A DNA stretch of 64,000 nucleotides from Lophium mytilinum (GCA_010093605.1 MU004199.1:1061609-1125608), one strand, 5' to 3'; counted from the stretch's first letter, positions 44,593-58,413 are shown. Numbers and translations are program-made. The notes: generated by a model from the letters alone, not told the origin.

Positions 44593-46911
44593 ATGGGCAT
44601 CGTCTTATTTTTGACAATACTTTCTTTCTTGATGACGGATGTCGGCTACGCTATGGACTCAGTATCGTTCTCGCTGGTCGTTCGCCTAGGCAGCATTGCC
44701 TACTACATGCATCAAATTCCGGAGGTGCTACTCCAGTACCCACTCATGATTTCGCCTTTCTAAAGCTTACAGGTCGGCTTTGAGCTTGAATCCAACCAGA
44801 CGGCGGAGCCCTCTACCCTCTTCCAGGTCGCAAACGGACGGCAGCTCACAAGTACGTGGCTGCGCGAGGAAATCTCGAGATTCAGCCTGATTGACGATGT
44901 GTGGTCTAAATCTTTCCTTAAAAACATTGTCTTCGAATATTTCGACGAGGAACCCGCGATACATCAGGATATCAAACAACTGTGCGATGAATGGGGTACA
45001 CGTCGCGTTTACTCTGTGCGGCAACACAATGCAGATATGCATCACGAAGGCCCTTACTTTCTACATGCCGGAAGGCTGCATCCAGCATATCGTCTGTATC
45101 CAGACACTGCTGGGGCTTTCATGGTTGGGACGGTACCATCGGAGAAACCTTTCACGTAGGTACTCTATTTCTGATACGGATACAAAATCGACCTCTTAGT
45201 CATGATATCTAGTTTCAAGGCGGTTGATGCTTCCGCTTACGGCGAAGAATTTCCAACTGCTTTAGCTATACCGGTTCCTTCCCGTCTGCACTTTAGCAAG
45301 AGTGCCAAACAACCGTATGCAGGGGAAAGGATTGCTCTGAAGGACATCATTGACCTTGCCGGACTCAAGACTGGAGGATCATCTCGCGCCTATACAGAAC
45401 TTCACCCTCCACGTGATACCACTGCTGAGATTGTCCAAAGTTTGCTAAGCCTTGGATTCGTGGTTGTCGGTAAGGTTAAGACCACACAATTCGCAGATTC
45501 GGAGTGGCCTACGTGCGATTGGGTTGACTACCATGCCCCTTTCAACCCCCGAGCTGATGGCTACCAAACTACTAGTGGTAGCAGCGCTGGAAGTGCAGCC
45601 GCTATTGCAACATACGACTGGCTTGATTTCGCTCTGGGCTCAGATAGTAAGATTCCATTTCCCTCCATTCGCGTAACTACGAGACTAAGCATACGCAGCT
45701 CTTGGAAGCATTCGAGCCCCTGCAACAGCACAAGGTATCTACGGGATGCGCCCTTCATTAGGCGCCGCAAGTTTCAACGGCGTCATTCCGTATTCTCCGT
45801 GAGCCCTCTCCAGGTCTCTTCAGTTTCCAAAGTGCTAAACGAGACGATAGATATTTTGACACTATAGGTGCATTTGCTCGAAACGCGTCGTCTTTCGCGA
45901 GAATTTCACGGGCAATGTATGGATCGTACGACGCCCCGAAGTGTGAAAAGGTACGAATGTTTTCTACTTGTACACCGTTATCAATTTGGCCGCTAACAAA
46001 AGGCAGAAACCTACGAAACTTCTCTATCCCACAGACTACTGGCCAGTGCAAGATTCAAAGAGCCAGACGGTCTTCGAGGAGTACATCCAAAAGTTGGAAA
46101 AGTTCCTCGATGTTGAAAGAACACCGGTAGATCTAGGAAAGCTTTGGAAGGAGAGCAATCCTGCTGAGACCGATGAAAGCTTAGAAGATTATCTCAACCA
46201 CGTCTTTGAGTGGGTGGCGAACCCAGATCAATGGACTCACTTTCTCAAAGGCTTCATCGAAGAATATGAGTCGTCTTATGGCCACAAACCATATCTCAAC
46301 CCACAATTACAATTCAAGAGGTATTTGAGGCGCTCGTGAATGCTAGTGAATCAAGGCTGACACATAAAAAGGAGCTATCTCCCCTCCACACTTGAGCCCA
46401 ATCGGCAGAGAGAAGGTGTCGAATTGATGGAAACCTTCCGAAAATGGTATGAGGACAAGGTTGTGCCCGCGGCCGAGGACGGATGCTCCGACACTTTAAT
46501 GGTCCTTCCGTGGAGCAAGGGAGAGCCAGACTATCGTGATAAATATCGAGAGTCTGCGCAAAAGTTTACTGGCGGTGGATTTTTCTTTTACAACATTTCG
46601 CCATACGCACAGAGTCCTGAGCTCATTCTTCCAGGTAAGTGCCTTATAAATCATGAGTACGTCGACTAAGTACATTTGAAGCCGGTCGCACGCCTTTCAA
46701 GTCAAGATTGTCCGACCAGGAAGAATGGTTACCAGTTGGGCTCGGTGTCATTAGTGGCAGAGGAAGCGATGTCATGCTCGCGGACCTGATAGCCGATCTT
46801 GAATCACAGCAAAGTCAGACCGGCGATGTCGATGGAAGCAAATATGTTCCGGCCAATGAACTCAGGAACCAGGAAATACTCCGCGCAAGACCAGAAAGCG
46901 TTGAGAATTAG
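44593..46911 (+). CDS. secreted amidase-signature protein (Arp1-like)
   Basis: Eight exons: 44593-44724, 44773-45155, 45213-45646, 45699-45798, 45851-45950, 46007-46320, 46372-46634 and 46682-46911. They give 651 aa, with 47-57 nt introns all in phase. An N-terminal signal peptide ([20 protein letters not shown]) leads a ~180-residue region found in fungal proteins annotated as scytalone-dehydratase-like Arp1. The amidase signature follows, with Lys in [19 protein letters not shown], the Ser-rich [11 protein letters not shown] and [13 protein letters not shown] with the nucleophile Ser. The Ser-cisSer-Lys triad is therefore present. C-terminal blocks include [16 protein letters not shown] and [20 protein letters not shown]. 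Likely an extracellular or secretory-route amide or ester hydrolase. Paired with the oxygenase, it may form a small metabolic unit (inference). Confidence 0.9.
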
Positions 46912-48397
46912 TTTCAGGCTATTCCGACACATATATCGGTCGTGCGGCAACACGGGGGCGCGTAAGCCAATTCGAAGGGGGGTGTTTTGTTGTAGGAAAA
47001 GTTAAAAGGGAAGATCTGGAAAATTTCCTCTACCATCAACGTTCTTATGTCTAGCCATACATTGAGATATGTCTACGGCTAAAGTGGCGCTCTCGGTTCA
47101 TGATATTTTATCTATCACTAGAATGCTTAGCAATTTGATAGTACTTTTAGACAGAAAAAGAACGAAAAGGAAGCTCCGAGGTCTAACGGTTGATTGACAC
47201 TTTGTCATTTTCTATGTTTTACAAAAACAACGAACACATACATAATCGACCTGAAAAATCAGGTATAATAGCGTAGGCACGAATAGACGGAACGTATGTA
47301 AGCAAACCCAACATATACACTACAATACGGAGGCTAACCATTTCTGCTCGCCCAGCGTAGTCCGACTCGACCAGCAAACCGCCAACCCATTCCGTGCACA
47401 ACAGCACCATTGCGTAGGCATATAACAGGCATAATCGATCCCGTCAAATCCGCACGTATGATACGATCTGGATATATCTACACCTGCTATCCAGGCTTCC
47501 CTCGTGACGTAGATGCTGAACTCCGACACCATGGGTTGTTGATCATAGTGCAAGGCAGAAGACACGGGAAGAGCATTCATGAAAGAATTGCCGCTATTTT
47601 GTCGAAAGAGGGCATTGTTTGATTTGCTATTCATACAGCATATTCGTAAGTGGTACCTAGGAGACCAAAAATAGTCGCCATGGAGTCAACGGGCCGTATT
47701 CAGCTGCAGTAAAACGCAGGAGATATGATCTGTGTAAGGGGAACTCTCTTAGCTTTCACAAAGTCTATACTAACAGCATAACAGGAAGCTAGTAACCCAT
47801 AACTATATGATGAGATTGAATAGTGAACACTTCGGAAACTTACGGATTGTTGCGAGACTATTGGCGGCCAGAAAATTCAAATGTAATAGCATCTAGGGAT
47901 ACTGGTGGTACTGAAGGTTCTTATTCTACTGCGTGGAATTCTCGTTCGCCTTGAAAATGGGGTTCCCAACGGCCTTCGGCAGCATGAAGTTATGAAATTA
48001 TCTCCCTGAACAGGATTAATCTAGATAGAACATCTTGAAGAGATTAGCGTATTAAGTGGGGCATGTTGAGCTCGCTGATGAAATCAACGGGGTGGTGTTC
48101 TGGTGATGGAATTCGTAAGGCTACGCGGCTAGGAATCTGCCAAGGCCCGCCCAGTCCCGTGACTTCGCGAGACCGCGTCTCAGGAATGACTTCTTGCTCA
48201 ATGTAACATTCACGCATGGGAGATAAGCGCTAGAGTATGATTTGACAAGTCTTTTGAGCCGGCTTGAACGTGACTGTATGGGTGTGCGTGAGTTTGTAAC
48301 GGAGTTATTCAAGGTGGCGTCTCCTCGCGTCATTGACTCTAGAATATCTCAGCAGACTTCTTCTAACAACAACCCTTACAGCAACCATGCATGCACA
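46912..48397. other. intergenic, no gene seen
   Basis: A 1.5 kb stretch between two plus-strand genes, moderately AT-rich. Short frames (for example around 47219-47634) show no motif on either strand. Confidence 0.4.
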
Positions 48398-51300
48398 ATG
48401 CCCACATTACAAGGAGCGACAGTTTCGAGACAAGTTGTGAGGAAGAGGAAGAGGAAAAGCACCGAGGGTAGCCTTGCCGAAGCAGCATCGCAGCCCGCGC
48501 CGGACGAGACGGAAGCCCTGACCCCTTCCTCGAGCACGTCCACGGTCCTCACCAAGACACACGATGGTGGCAAGAAGCCTAGAAGAACACCAAAAGCAAA
48601 AGGAGATGGCTCGGCCCCGTCGCTGGTGCGGCGCACATCCTCTACAATCGTCGAATCCTCCATTCCGTGGCCAGACCAACTCACCCGACTCGCTCAAACC
48701 CACCGCGCGCTGAATCTCGTATATACCTTCTGCTGCACGCGCAAACACCTCGCGACAACTTTCGACAACATAAAGTCAACTGTAGAGGGACACATAAAGC
48801 GGGAGCTCCTTGTGGAAGATGTAGCGCAGATCAAGGCTTTGATTCCACGGGCAATTAACTTTGTCTACGTGGACGAAGCCATGCTCCAGGTCAATCTGAT
48901 GGGTTCAGAGGACAATGCAGCGGGAAGAAGAGCGAAGGAGTTCATCGTACCTGAGCCCGTCAAGCAGGAGCCCAACGAGAACAAGGAGGTGCTCCTTTTC
49001 GAGTACATTGACGGTGATCTCAAGCGACAGGTTCAGCATGCCAAGACCGGAGAGCCAACGAAGGCTACCCATAATCTACGGCAGGAGGAACTGAAGATGC
49101 CAGTATTTAGTCAAAAGCAGATGATGAATCTGATCGAGAAGCGAAATAAGAAGTTCACCTCCGCTGTTAATGGCTTCTTAAATCAATGCGCAGAGGACAA
49201 CGTCGACCCGGTCAGCAGGCTTCAGGAAGAGCTGGCACTTTGCATACCGCAACCATCAGAAAGTAGAGGAGCTACCCCAGGTCCGGACCCTCGCGCTCCT
49301 TTCCCACCGACTATACCAAAGGAGCGTAAATCGGTTCCTGAAATCGTATCTGATATCAAGACCCTCGAGTGGTACACTGGTCAGATCGTTCCAGACGGGC
49401 ACCGAGTGTTTGATCCCCAGCCCGCGATCTACGGCGACTTAAATTTTCAGATGTCCCAGAATCTAGTGAACGCGCTTTACAACACCCGTAATATTACCCA
49501 GCTGTACGCTCACCAGGCTGAAGCCATAAACAACCTGCACAATGGCCATAACGTTATTGTATCAACCTCAACGAGCTCTGGAAAGTCTCTGATATACCAG
49601 CTGCCAGTGCTTCATCAGCTGGAGCAGGACCGTAATACTCGGGCCATGTATATTTTCCCAACCAAAGCGCTAGCCCAGGATCAGCGCCGGAGTCTCAAGG
49701 ACATGCTTCGTTTCATGGAAGGCTTAGAAGATATTGTGGTTGATACTTTCGATGGCGATACGCCAATGACGGAACGAAATCTCATCCGCGATGAGGCCAG
49801 AATCATTTTTACGAATCCAGACATGCTCCATATCACTATTCTACCACAAGAAGACAAATGGAGAATGTTTCTCCAGAACCTCAAATATGTCGTGGTTGAC
49901 GAGCTACACGTTTACAACGGCCTGTTTGGGTCCCATGTTGCGTTCATTATGAGACGCCTGCGACGAGTATGCGCTGCAGTGGGAAATCGACATGTTAAAT
50001 TCATTTCATGCTCGGCTACTGTCGCGAATCCGGAAGAGCATATGAAGACCATTTTTGGTGTGGAAGAAGTCAAACTTACTGACTTCGATGGATCGCCTTC
50101 AGGAAGAAAAGAGTTTCTTTGCTGGAACACACCCTTCAAGGACCCGGCTGATCCTACATCAGGTCGAGGTAATACAATGGAAGAGGCGGCAAAACTATTC
50201 TGCCAGCTCATTCTGCGTGGTGTCAGGGTCATTGCGTTTGCTAGAATTCGAAAGCAATGCGAGGTGCTGCTTGCTGCAGTCAAGACAGAATTGACTAATC
50301 TCGAGCGTCCAGAGGTCATGGCCAGAGTGATGTCGTATCGAGGCGGATATACTCCACAAGATAGGCGGCAGATTGAAAAGGAGATGTTCGAAGGCAAGCT
50401 CGTCGGCATCGTCGGCACTAGTGCGCTTGAACTAGGAGTAGATATAGGCTCTCTGGATGCGGTCATTACCGTTGGCTTTCCTTATACTATATCAAATCTG
50501 CGCCAGCAAAGCGGTCGGGCTGGACGAAGGAACAAGGACTCGTTGTCTGTTCTTATTGGCGACTGCTTTCCCACCGATCAACACTACATGGTATGTTCCC
50601 TTATTTGAATGAATGAGAGGGTCTATGTACTAACGTGCATCCCTTAGGCCAATCCGGATGAGATCTTCACAAAACCAAATTGCGAGCTCCAAGTGGATCT
50701 TGAAAATATGCTCGTACTAGAGGGCCACATTCAGTGCGCCGCTCACGAAATGCCAATCCGACCCGATGAAGACACGAAATGGTTTGGACCGCATCTTGCT
50801 ACGATCGCCAAAGAACGCATGCGAAAAGACGCTCAAGGCTTCTATCACTGCAACGAACGCTTCCTTCCCTATCCATCCCGCACCGTTGCCATCCGCGACG
50901 CCGAAGACACGCACTTCGCGATCATCGACATTACCAACAATGCTAACACGGTGCTCGAAGAACTCGAAGCCTCTCGCGCCTTCTTCACGCTCTACGAAGG
51001 CGGCATCTTTTTGCACCAGGGCAGCACGTACCTCATTAAAGAGTTCTCACAAGACCGTATGATTGCGAAGGTGGAGCGCGTCAAAGTTGACTGGACGACG
51101 CAACAGCGCGATTTCACGGACATCGACCCCGTTGAGACGGAGGCCATCCGCAGCATCCCCGGCTCTCGCTCCCGTGCGTACTTTGGTCCCATAAAAATCA
51201 AGCAAGTCGTTTTCGGATACTTCAAGTTAGATCGCAAGCGCCGCATCCTGGACGCCGTTGAGGTCGACAATCCTCCCATCATACTCTACAGCAAGGGCAT

Positions 51301-51877
51301 GTGGCTTGATGTGCCTAAGCGCGCTCTGGATATTCTCAACGAACGTCGGTTGAACATTGCGGCCGCGATCCACGGCGCTGAGCACGCCGTCATGTCACTC
51401 ATGCCTAACTACGTAATCAGCATGCCCGGGGATGTGCGCACCGAGTGCAAAGTCGCGATCAAGGAATTTGCGCAAAAGCCAAGTGCGCGCAAGCGGCCAG
51501 CTCGGCTGACCTTCTTCGATGCCAAAGGCGGAGCCGGTGGGAGCGGAATCTCTACGAAAGCTTTTGAGTTTGTACATCTCTTGCTCAAGCAAGCTTGCGA
51601 GCGGCTACAGGAATGCCACTGCCTGGAAGGCTGCTTCGAGTGCTGTTGCAGTGAGCGCTGTAAGGACGCGAACTCGGTGATGAGTAAAGCCGGTGCCAAT
51701 GTCGTGGTTATGTGCCTGCTAGGAAAGGCAGATGAGATCGATATCGATGCGCTGCCATGGGGCGAAGAGGAAAGCTCACCGGCGGGGATTGAAACGGTAA
51801 TAGAGGCGGAGGAGGTTAGGCCAGGGAGGGGCGTGAGGGTTGATGATGTTGTCGTTAAGGATGAAGGCGATGTATAA
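48398..51877 (+). CDS. HRQ1: HRQ1 ATP-dependent 3'-5' DNA helicase
   Basis: Exons 48398-50590 and 50648-51877 with one 57-nt intron give 1140 aa. The ATG at 48398 was chosen; the frame is open upstream but only a poor GTTTGTAAC-region context and no homologous sequence support an earlier start. A basic N-terminus (RKRKRKS) can serve as a nuclear signal. Helicase motifs: TSTSSGKSLIYQLP (I), FPTKALAQDQ (Ia), FTNPDMLH, VVDELHVY (DExH), SCSATVANPEEH (III), GTSALELGVDIGSLDAV (V), QQSGRAGRR (VI). The C-terminal region with CHCLEGCFECCCSERCKD matches the Cys-rich DUF1998-type domain. HRQ1 (RecQ4-like) works in DNA interstrand crosslink repair and telomere maintenance. All motifs are intact. Confidence 0.95.
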
Positions 51878-52165
51878 TCTAGTCGCCTCAAGGTGTCTTA
51901 GCACTGTCAGAGGAGCGTCAATGAATGACATGATGGATATTGTGAACGAATAATTTATATCGAATTACTGGACGAAGCATCATGTGAAGATGACCTTTCC
52001 TACTTTGGTCTAGTCCTAAGTCACCGCCATCACCGCTGCTGATTTCTAAGCGAAATCCGAGAGCATTTTCACATCTCATTTCTGTTACAAGCACCTTCTA
52101 CTGAAAGCAAAGCTCTTATTACCAACGTCGTAAGACACGCTCTTGTCATAAGCCAGTCAGTGAAT

Positions 52166-53023
52166 ATGAGTGGGCCTCGCCCGGATTGTTGGCATGGTGT
52201 TACGGACCCCCGGGAGCGGAAACAGATACAGGACAGGCTAGCCCAAAGAGCTCGTAGTGAGTGATTTTGATATATTTCATCAAATGGCGTTCGTTTCGTC
52301 GTCACAGTACGGGTATCGACTTTTTGCATGGCAAACGCGTTCTTTCCGAGCATCGTGATAAAAGCACACATCATACTAACCATGTTCCATATAGGGAGGC
52401 GATTACGAGAAGCCAAGGAAGCCAAGAAACAAGATAGTAGTGCTTCGAACTGTGCTACTGTAGATCATAGCTCAGCCTGTGACTGGCTCTCGGCAACATG
52501 CGATCTGGATCTAGCGACAGCAGTTGAGACCGTATCAAGACTTCAGCAATCCGCAAACCAAATACCATCCACAGACCTTTCAACCGACTTCTCTTTCGAT
52601 TCCCCAAGCAAGCCTCTCGAGGAAATAGATTACCTTCCGCAACCTGCGTTCACAGCGCAACCTCCCGTTCCACTCACAGTCTTCTCCGCCATGTTCTTGA
52701 ACGGCAAAATGCTCGGCCTGAGTTGCGGTACCGTTCTACCGGGAAAGTCCAAACTCCAGCCAGTAGGTATACCATCAACTCTCCAGCCAACAGCGACACA
52801 AATTTACAACTACCACGCGCTTTTCATTGATCGCTTCCCGTTTCCTAAGATGCGCAATAACATGATCGATATGAGTCCGATCATTGATGACGAGGAGTTC
52901 TTGCAGGACCTGTTCACGATGGACAGTTTCACGATTACTCCGGGCTGTGCGAGCTGGGATCCGCGGTCGTGGCAGCTAATCAAAGGACCTTGGGCGGAGA
53001 AGTGGGGGTACTTGCTCTGTTAG
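52166..53023 (+). CDS. bZIP-type regulator, DUF3425 family
   Basis: Exons 52166-52256 and 52395-53023 with a 138-nt intron give 239 aa. The N-terminus DPRERKQIQDRLAQRARRRRLREAKE is a bZIP-like basic region of the kind found before DUF3425. The leucine zipper is weak or absent. The C-terminal half has the DUF3425 pattern: PPVPLTVFSAMFLNGKMLGL, YHALFIDRFPFPKMRNNMI, FTMDSFTITPGCASWDPRSW. Such fungal proteins are presumed transcription factors. The intron splits the basic region, and the split codon gives Arg, matching the family. It lies 290 bp downstream of HRQ1 on the same strand. Confidence 0.85.
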
Positions 53024-53175
53024 GGCGCCGAAGGATTGGAGTGAATAGGAGCAATCATGAGGGCGGAAAGGAAGAATAAGAAAAGGAAAGAGAGTTCTTA
53101 TTCACTGCCAACTAGTCAACCAGAGATCACCCCCTTCTAGAGATCTTTAGCACGTCCTCAGCTCTCATCAACCCC

Positions 53176-54003
53176 TCACGCCTTCTCCTGCGCAGCCTTC
53201 TTAATCCACTCAACCACCTTCTCCGGCGCACTCGCATTCGGACAATGCCCCGTATCAATCTCATCAACCACCACCTTCTTCCCTGTCGCCTTCTCAATCC
53301 CATCAATAAACCCCTGCTGAAAGCTCGGCGGGACCGTCTTATCATTCTTACAAATCAACCACGAGATCTCGACGTCCTCGTACCCAGGATACGTCAGCTC
53401 GCCCGCAAACGTAACCGCCGAATGATTCTCAAACTTCCGCGCCCACGCCTGCCCCTCAGCCTCAGGCAAGTCCGAGAAATTGAAAGTCGCGCTGGGCACG
53501 ATGTCGTGGTACATCCAAGCGCCCTACGAAGCGGAAAACGTTAGCCGAATGCTTAGCAGCGCTCGAAAAGAAGAGGACAAACGCACATCGATCCTGCAAT
53601 AGCTGAAATCGCACCCCTCCAAAGCGGCCCCGGCGGTGCCGCCGACCAACGGCGCGAGTGCGCTCAGATACGCCAGTCGCACGATACCGCCTGCCTTCCC
53701 CGCCTGCTTTCTCTGCGTTTTCGCCAGACCTTTGATGGCTTGCGTCGCGGGAATCCCGCCGTAGGAGTGTGCGACGAGTAGGATGTCCTTGCCCTCGTCG
53801 GCAACTTTAGTCGCCGCGTCGGCGATGTAGGCGGCGTCGTCGAGCATAGTCGGAGCAGGGCCGGGCTTGCGGCCGATGGAGGGGAGGTAAATTACGTAGG
53901 TGTCATAGCCAGCTGCGCGCAGGGAGTCAGAGATGGGAGTGTAGAAGTATGGGGGCGAGAAAGAGCCGGGGACTATAAGGATAGTCGGGTTCGTGGAAGA
54001 CAT
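53176..54003 (-). CDS. alpha/beta-hydrolase (small salicylate-esterase-like)
   Basis: Exons 54003-53587 and 53523-53176 (63-nt intron) give 254 aa. Motifs: ILIVPGSFSPPYFY at the first strand, IYLPSIGR, the nucleophile elbow VAHSYGGIPATQA, the lid-region DFSYCRIDGAWMYHDIVP, SWLICKNDKTVPPSFQQ carrying the acid-region strand, and DTGHCPNASAPEKVVEW with the catalytic His. The Ser-Asp-His set is complete. The family includes plant and fungal small esterases acting on ester-linked hormones or aromatics; the substrate is not known. It converges with the bZIP gene, 152 bp between stops. Confidence 0.9.
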
Positions 54004-54731
54004 AGCGGAAGTCAGAGCGTTGAAGTTATGATGGGAGATGGTGTTGGATGCAGTGGCTGGAGATCATAGTAATTGAAGGAAAAGAGGTCGTATTTAACCA
54101 CCTGTCTTGGTTTGTAACGGCCAAGGGCTATTTTTAATGTTTGGAGATGCTTTGCTCGTCTGTGCTTTCTCTGGTCGTCAAAATGGTCAGAATGTGAACT
54201 ATATCCTGACGTGGAGACTATTTTCTGACGCAAGGGTCCGATTCGCTCGTCTCCCCTCATCTACATCTAGCCGCTTTCCCCTATTCGTCACTAGCGCTCA
54301 ATGCCGCTGACCAAGAGCGGTAGGAGTGACGCCGGACTTGGTGGGATCTTTCGGAGATGCGGTCTATCGTGACCATTTTCTGACGGTGCAGCGTTAGCAG
54401 TGCAGTAGTTTAAGGCCACTTACATTGACGACGATGAATGTGGATTAGATTAGGTTCCGAAGAAGGCCAAAGGGAGGAACAGAAGGCCACTGGGAGGATA
54501 CCAAAATATTTCCAAAGATGGTTTCTTACTACAACATGAATTAAAGGTACTATTTGACAATTTTGTAAGAATCTCGTCCAATTCGTCCAAATGTGATAAA
54601 CATGTGGCCAGAAAGTAGCACAATAGGGCTGAATCCGTGCGTGTATGTATCCTGTCCAGCAGGCACCAATCCAAAGCAGTACAAACGGAAAAGGCGAAGT
54701 TAGTCATCCAAATTGAAATCAAAAAATCCTA
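54004..54731. other. intergenic, no gene seen
   Basis: It lies between the starts/stops of two minus-strand genes. No motif or repeat noticed. Confidence 0.4.
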
Positions 54732-57700
54732 TTACTCGTCATCATCTTCGTCGAAATCTGAATGAAAGGTGTTCTTGCGAGAAGGGTGTGGCGCAGACAT
54801 GCCAGGTGATTGTGAGTAGTCGTACATGCCCGCACCGTGGGGGGTTTGACGAGGGTCGTAATAGTTGGAAGGAGGACCAAATTGGGCAGCATTACCCCGT
54901 GGGGGCGAACCAAATCCTGGATTCCCTTGCTCTCGAATGGCGTTGACTCCGGAGTACTGAGGTGGAGGTCCCTGCGGGCCGCGGAAGCTGTCCTGACCAC
55001 CAGAGACTCTGCGATTGCTTGCGTTGTTAGAGGTAGTAGATCGAAGCTCGGTACCTGGTTCGAGAGGAGCGCCACCAGTGAAACGCAAATGATCTGCGCG
55101 ATCTCCCCGGTCCCTTGCTCGCTCGCCCTCACTTTTTCCGCCAAGGCCAGCAGCTTCAGAGATATAGAGATCAAAGTTGGAGGATGCTACTGAGACTTTC
55201 TCAAAGTATTCAACCTTCAGGACTGGGATCGCTTTATCGATTTCTACTTCATCATTCAGTTTGCTAATGTTCGCTTGGTGTGCGTCAAAAAGAGCTAGGG
55301 CAGATGCTGTTTGGAATGCGTTGCGAATTTGCCGTCCATTCCAAGACCGATTCATTTTGCGACATTCTTGAAAGTGACGTTTCTGGTAGTCCATGATAGC
55401 TGTTTCGTCGATGATCATTTCGGGATCGTGGGTCCGTTCAGCTCGCTCGCGATCAATTTTCCTTAGGCGGTCTAGGTTCATTCGCCAGATTGCATGCGTT
55501 TGTCGTTCGGTCAACTCTGGGTATAGCAGTGTCACGTGTATTCTGCTCTTGAAAGCTTCGTCGATAACCCCCACCCTATTCGTCGTAAGGAAAAGGATGC
55601 CAGAGTAGTATTCAAGTACGCGCAAAAACACTAACTCATTAGCACAAAGATCTCCTCGAAAGGGCTTGCTCTCAACTGACCTGAGACTAGAGCGTTACGT
55701 TTCAAATCGGTCCTGGTTCTTTGGGCCAAGAATATATCGGCTTCGTCCAATAGCAAGACGCAATCCCAAAGTTGTGCCAGGTGGAATATCTCACGAAGAG
55801 TTCTCTCAACGTGCTCGGGGGTCTATAAAAATGATTAGTGACATGCTTAGCCCGAAGCCGTTCGATGCGAAATTACCAGGCCGAGATCACCACAAGTGAT
55901 CGGAAAGAGAGGTTTTCCTGTAGCCTCAGCGACACACTCAGCGGTACTTGTCTTACCAACTGCATACATGTGAGCTACTCTACTCGTGTGGGCACAAAGT
56001 TCGGAACGGTGTGATACATACCTCCTGGAACACCGTGGAGTAGAAAGACTAGTCCTTTTGCTTTCCCATCGACGAGATCGAAGTCAATGGAATTGCTACG
56101 TCCAAAACTTTGCGAAACCTTCTTCTTCATGAAGTGGGTGAGGACGAGAGACTTGACCATCTTCTTATATCCTTTCAAGAGTTTGAGGTTTGCGAACCCG
56201 TCAGAATCCGCTTTGCACTTGCGAAGCTGGCTGAGCCTCAACAGAGCAAACCTTCGTTCACGAAAGACGTATGCAAGCACACGGGTTGGCAAGAGGATAA
56301 GATCTTCATCCCGAAGCTCCTGTTCTACTTCAGCGTCGTCGTCATTGAAGAATCGGCTCTCCCAGGCTTTCAAGAAGGGGTCCGATTCTACCAGTTCGCT
56401 GTGGCGTAGCTTGTCGATTTGATAGTCTTGGTGTATGGTGTCGTTCCACGAGTCTGTGGATGTAACTTGGTCCCTATTTGTCCAAAGCCGGACTGAGTAA
56501 TTCTCAATGACCTCGCTGCTGTAGACTGCCAATTCGTCTGGAAACCCAATCGGAGAAAGCCAACCAGGGTCAATCTGCATACCTTCCTCAAACCCTACGA
56601 TTACCTGGCCTTCGATTGACTCAGGGTGGTTAGCGACACCTTCAACCTGAACCGGCCTGCCACATGGATGGTGTGTAAGTGACGTCCCCTCGTAATGAAG
56701 GTGTTTAGTATCGATGTACTCGCGGAAGAGCTCGCCCTCCTTTCGGAGCCTCTCGCGTATCGCTGCGCCTTTTGGCGCATATCTCCAGGGGAATACTTCA
56801 AGGGATGTGATATCGACTGCGCTTTCGAAAGGCTTGATGACGAAACTACACACAGCTGGCCCAATCTGGGCACCATTGAAGTCCAGATAATAACATATCA
56901 TGGTGAAGTCGTGAGGGCGGGACTCCATGAGGGGCTTCGTTTCTTCGTCCGCCGTGAGGGGGGACCGGCCGCCGCTAACATGTAGAACTCGCCAAGCTGT
57001 TTGGTATCGATTCGACCTTCTGGATTTCTCCGGTGCCGTTCTGTCACCCATAGCAATTGTATTGACTTTTGGTGCCGGTGCATAGACTCCATCCCCAGGC
57101 TTGAAAAGATACCTGTAGTCGCACACACGTCAATACCTCAAGAAAGTTTAAATCAAACTCAATTGTACATACCAGAGGTCCTCAAACTCTATTTTCTTCA
57201 GAGAAGCATTATCGAAACGCCTCAAGACGGGTGCGAGATATCTGTCCATGAACCTTACGAGGCAGCGGAGGTCGAGTAGTGCTTCTCGACTATCCAGAAG
57301 ATTCGCAAGGTCATACCCGGCTGCGTCATGGTCTTCCGAGCCCTTGACGCCGATGGAAGCGGGATCAGTACGACGTGGTCGCACTGGGCTCTGGCCTTTT
57401 CTCTGGAACTGAGCCTGAATGTCGTTGCGTCCATTTGGTTGCGCCTCCTTGCTCTCAACCGCTCCACAGACGGGCTGCCTCGGGTCTGCCCATTTGCTTT
57501 CAAGATCTTTGAGGTAATCCCTGATCTGCTCGTCGTAATGCACAAACATCTTGAAAGGTTGCAAAAACACGCGCGGGCGGAGGCTCCAATCTTTCGAAGC
57601 AATGTGAGACAATATAGCTAGAAGCGGATGAGAGTTGATCCTGATACGCTCTGGCATCTCTTCAATGGCATTTGGAGTCCATGTTGCTCTTTCGACCTGG

Positions 57701-58413
57701 GGCTGCGAGTCAATCTCGTATACGCCTCCTCTAGCGACGTACTTCCTGACTTGCTCGTCTGTCTTGTAATTATAAAAGAACCTCGAGCTGCCAACAAGAA
57801 CTTCAATGGCGTAAGGGTCCCTGTCCTCTTCATACTTGTGCTTGAAGTCGAACCACTTCACGAAGTGCAACTCTGGGATTGCAGGCTTGTGGGGCTCTCT
57901 TAGCTTTGCCTTGCTCGTGGAAACTTTCTTTTCAGTTTTTTCCAGTTTTTTGATCTTGGATTCTAGCATTCCCACCCGCTCTCGAATCTTTTCAAGGAGC
58001 CCTGCAGGCTGATCCTCCATCAGATGGATGTACTTCGAGTACTGCTGGACTTTCGCTCGGGCGAATTTCTCGTCGGTCGGGTTGAGGTCTTGGTCTGGAT
58101 CCACGAACTCGTCATCTAGCAAGCTAGAAAGTTGGGATGTGCGACGTCGAAAAAGCTCATCGGGCTGCACGTGGCCGTAAATCTCTTCTGTGGACGATTG
58201 TGGTGGTCCATTGAAGTCATCGGAGGGCTGTTCAGACTCTATGTTGGTGGGAGTCTGGTCAGCCCCCTCAGGTTGGTCCCCACTGAAGTAGCAGTCTCGC
58301 TCGGCACCGATCAAGTCGTTCTTTTCCGAGCCATGATGCGACGAAAGCGGAGTACTGGACACGGAGCCGGGTTCGAAGACAGAACCACTGTGAGATGACT
58401 CTGCATCAGGCAT
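54732..58413 (-). CDS. large AAA+ ATPase with DUF7025-type N-terminal region
   Basis: Five exons, 58413-57173, 57112-56022, 55959-55877, 55822-55681 and 55630-54732, give 1151 aa; introns are 50-62 nt. The acidic Ser-rich N-terminus is followed by a coiled-coil-like stretch (IRERVGMLESKIKKLEKTEKK). A conserved middle region of the DUF7025 kind follows: FKPGDGVYAPAPKVNTIAMG, TMICYYLDFNGAQIGP, EVFPWRYAP, LDSREALLDLRCLVRFMD. The AAA+ core has Walker A GVPGVGKTSTAE (split by an intron), CVLLLDEADIFLAQR (Walker B), GILFLTTNRVG (sensor 1) and FKSRIHVTLLYPEL with the Arg finger. A disordered Pro/Gly tail follows. Close fungal relatives are uncharacterised. It probably remodels a protein complex. Confidence 0.92.
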
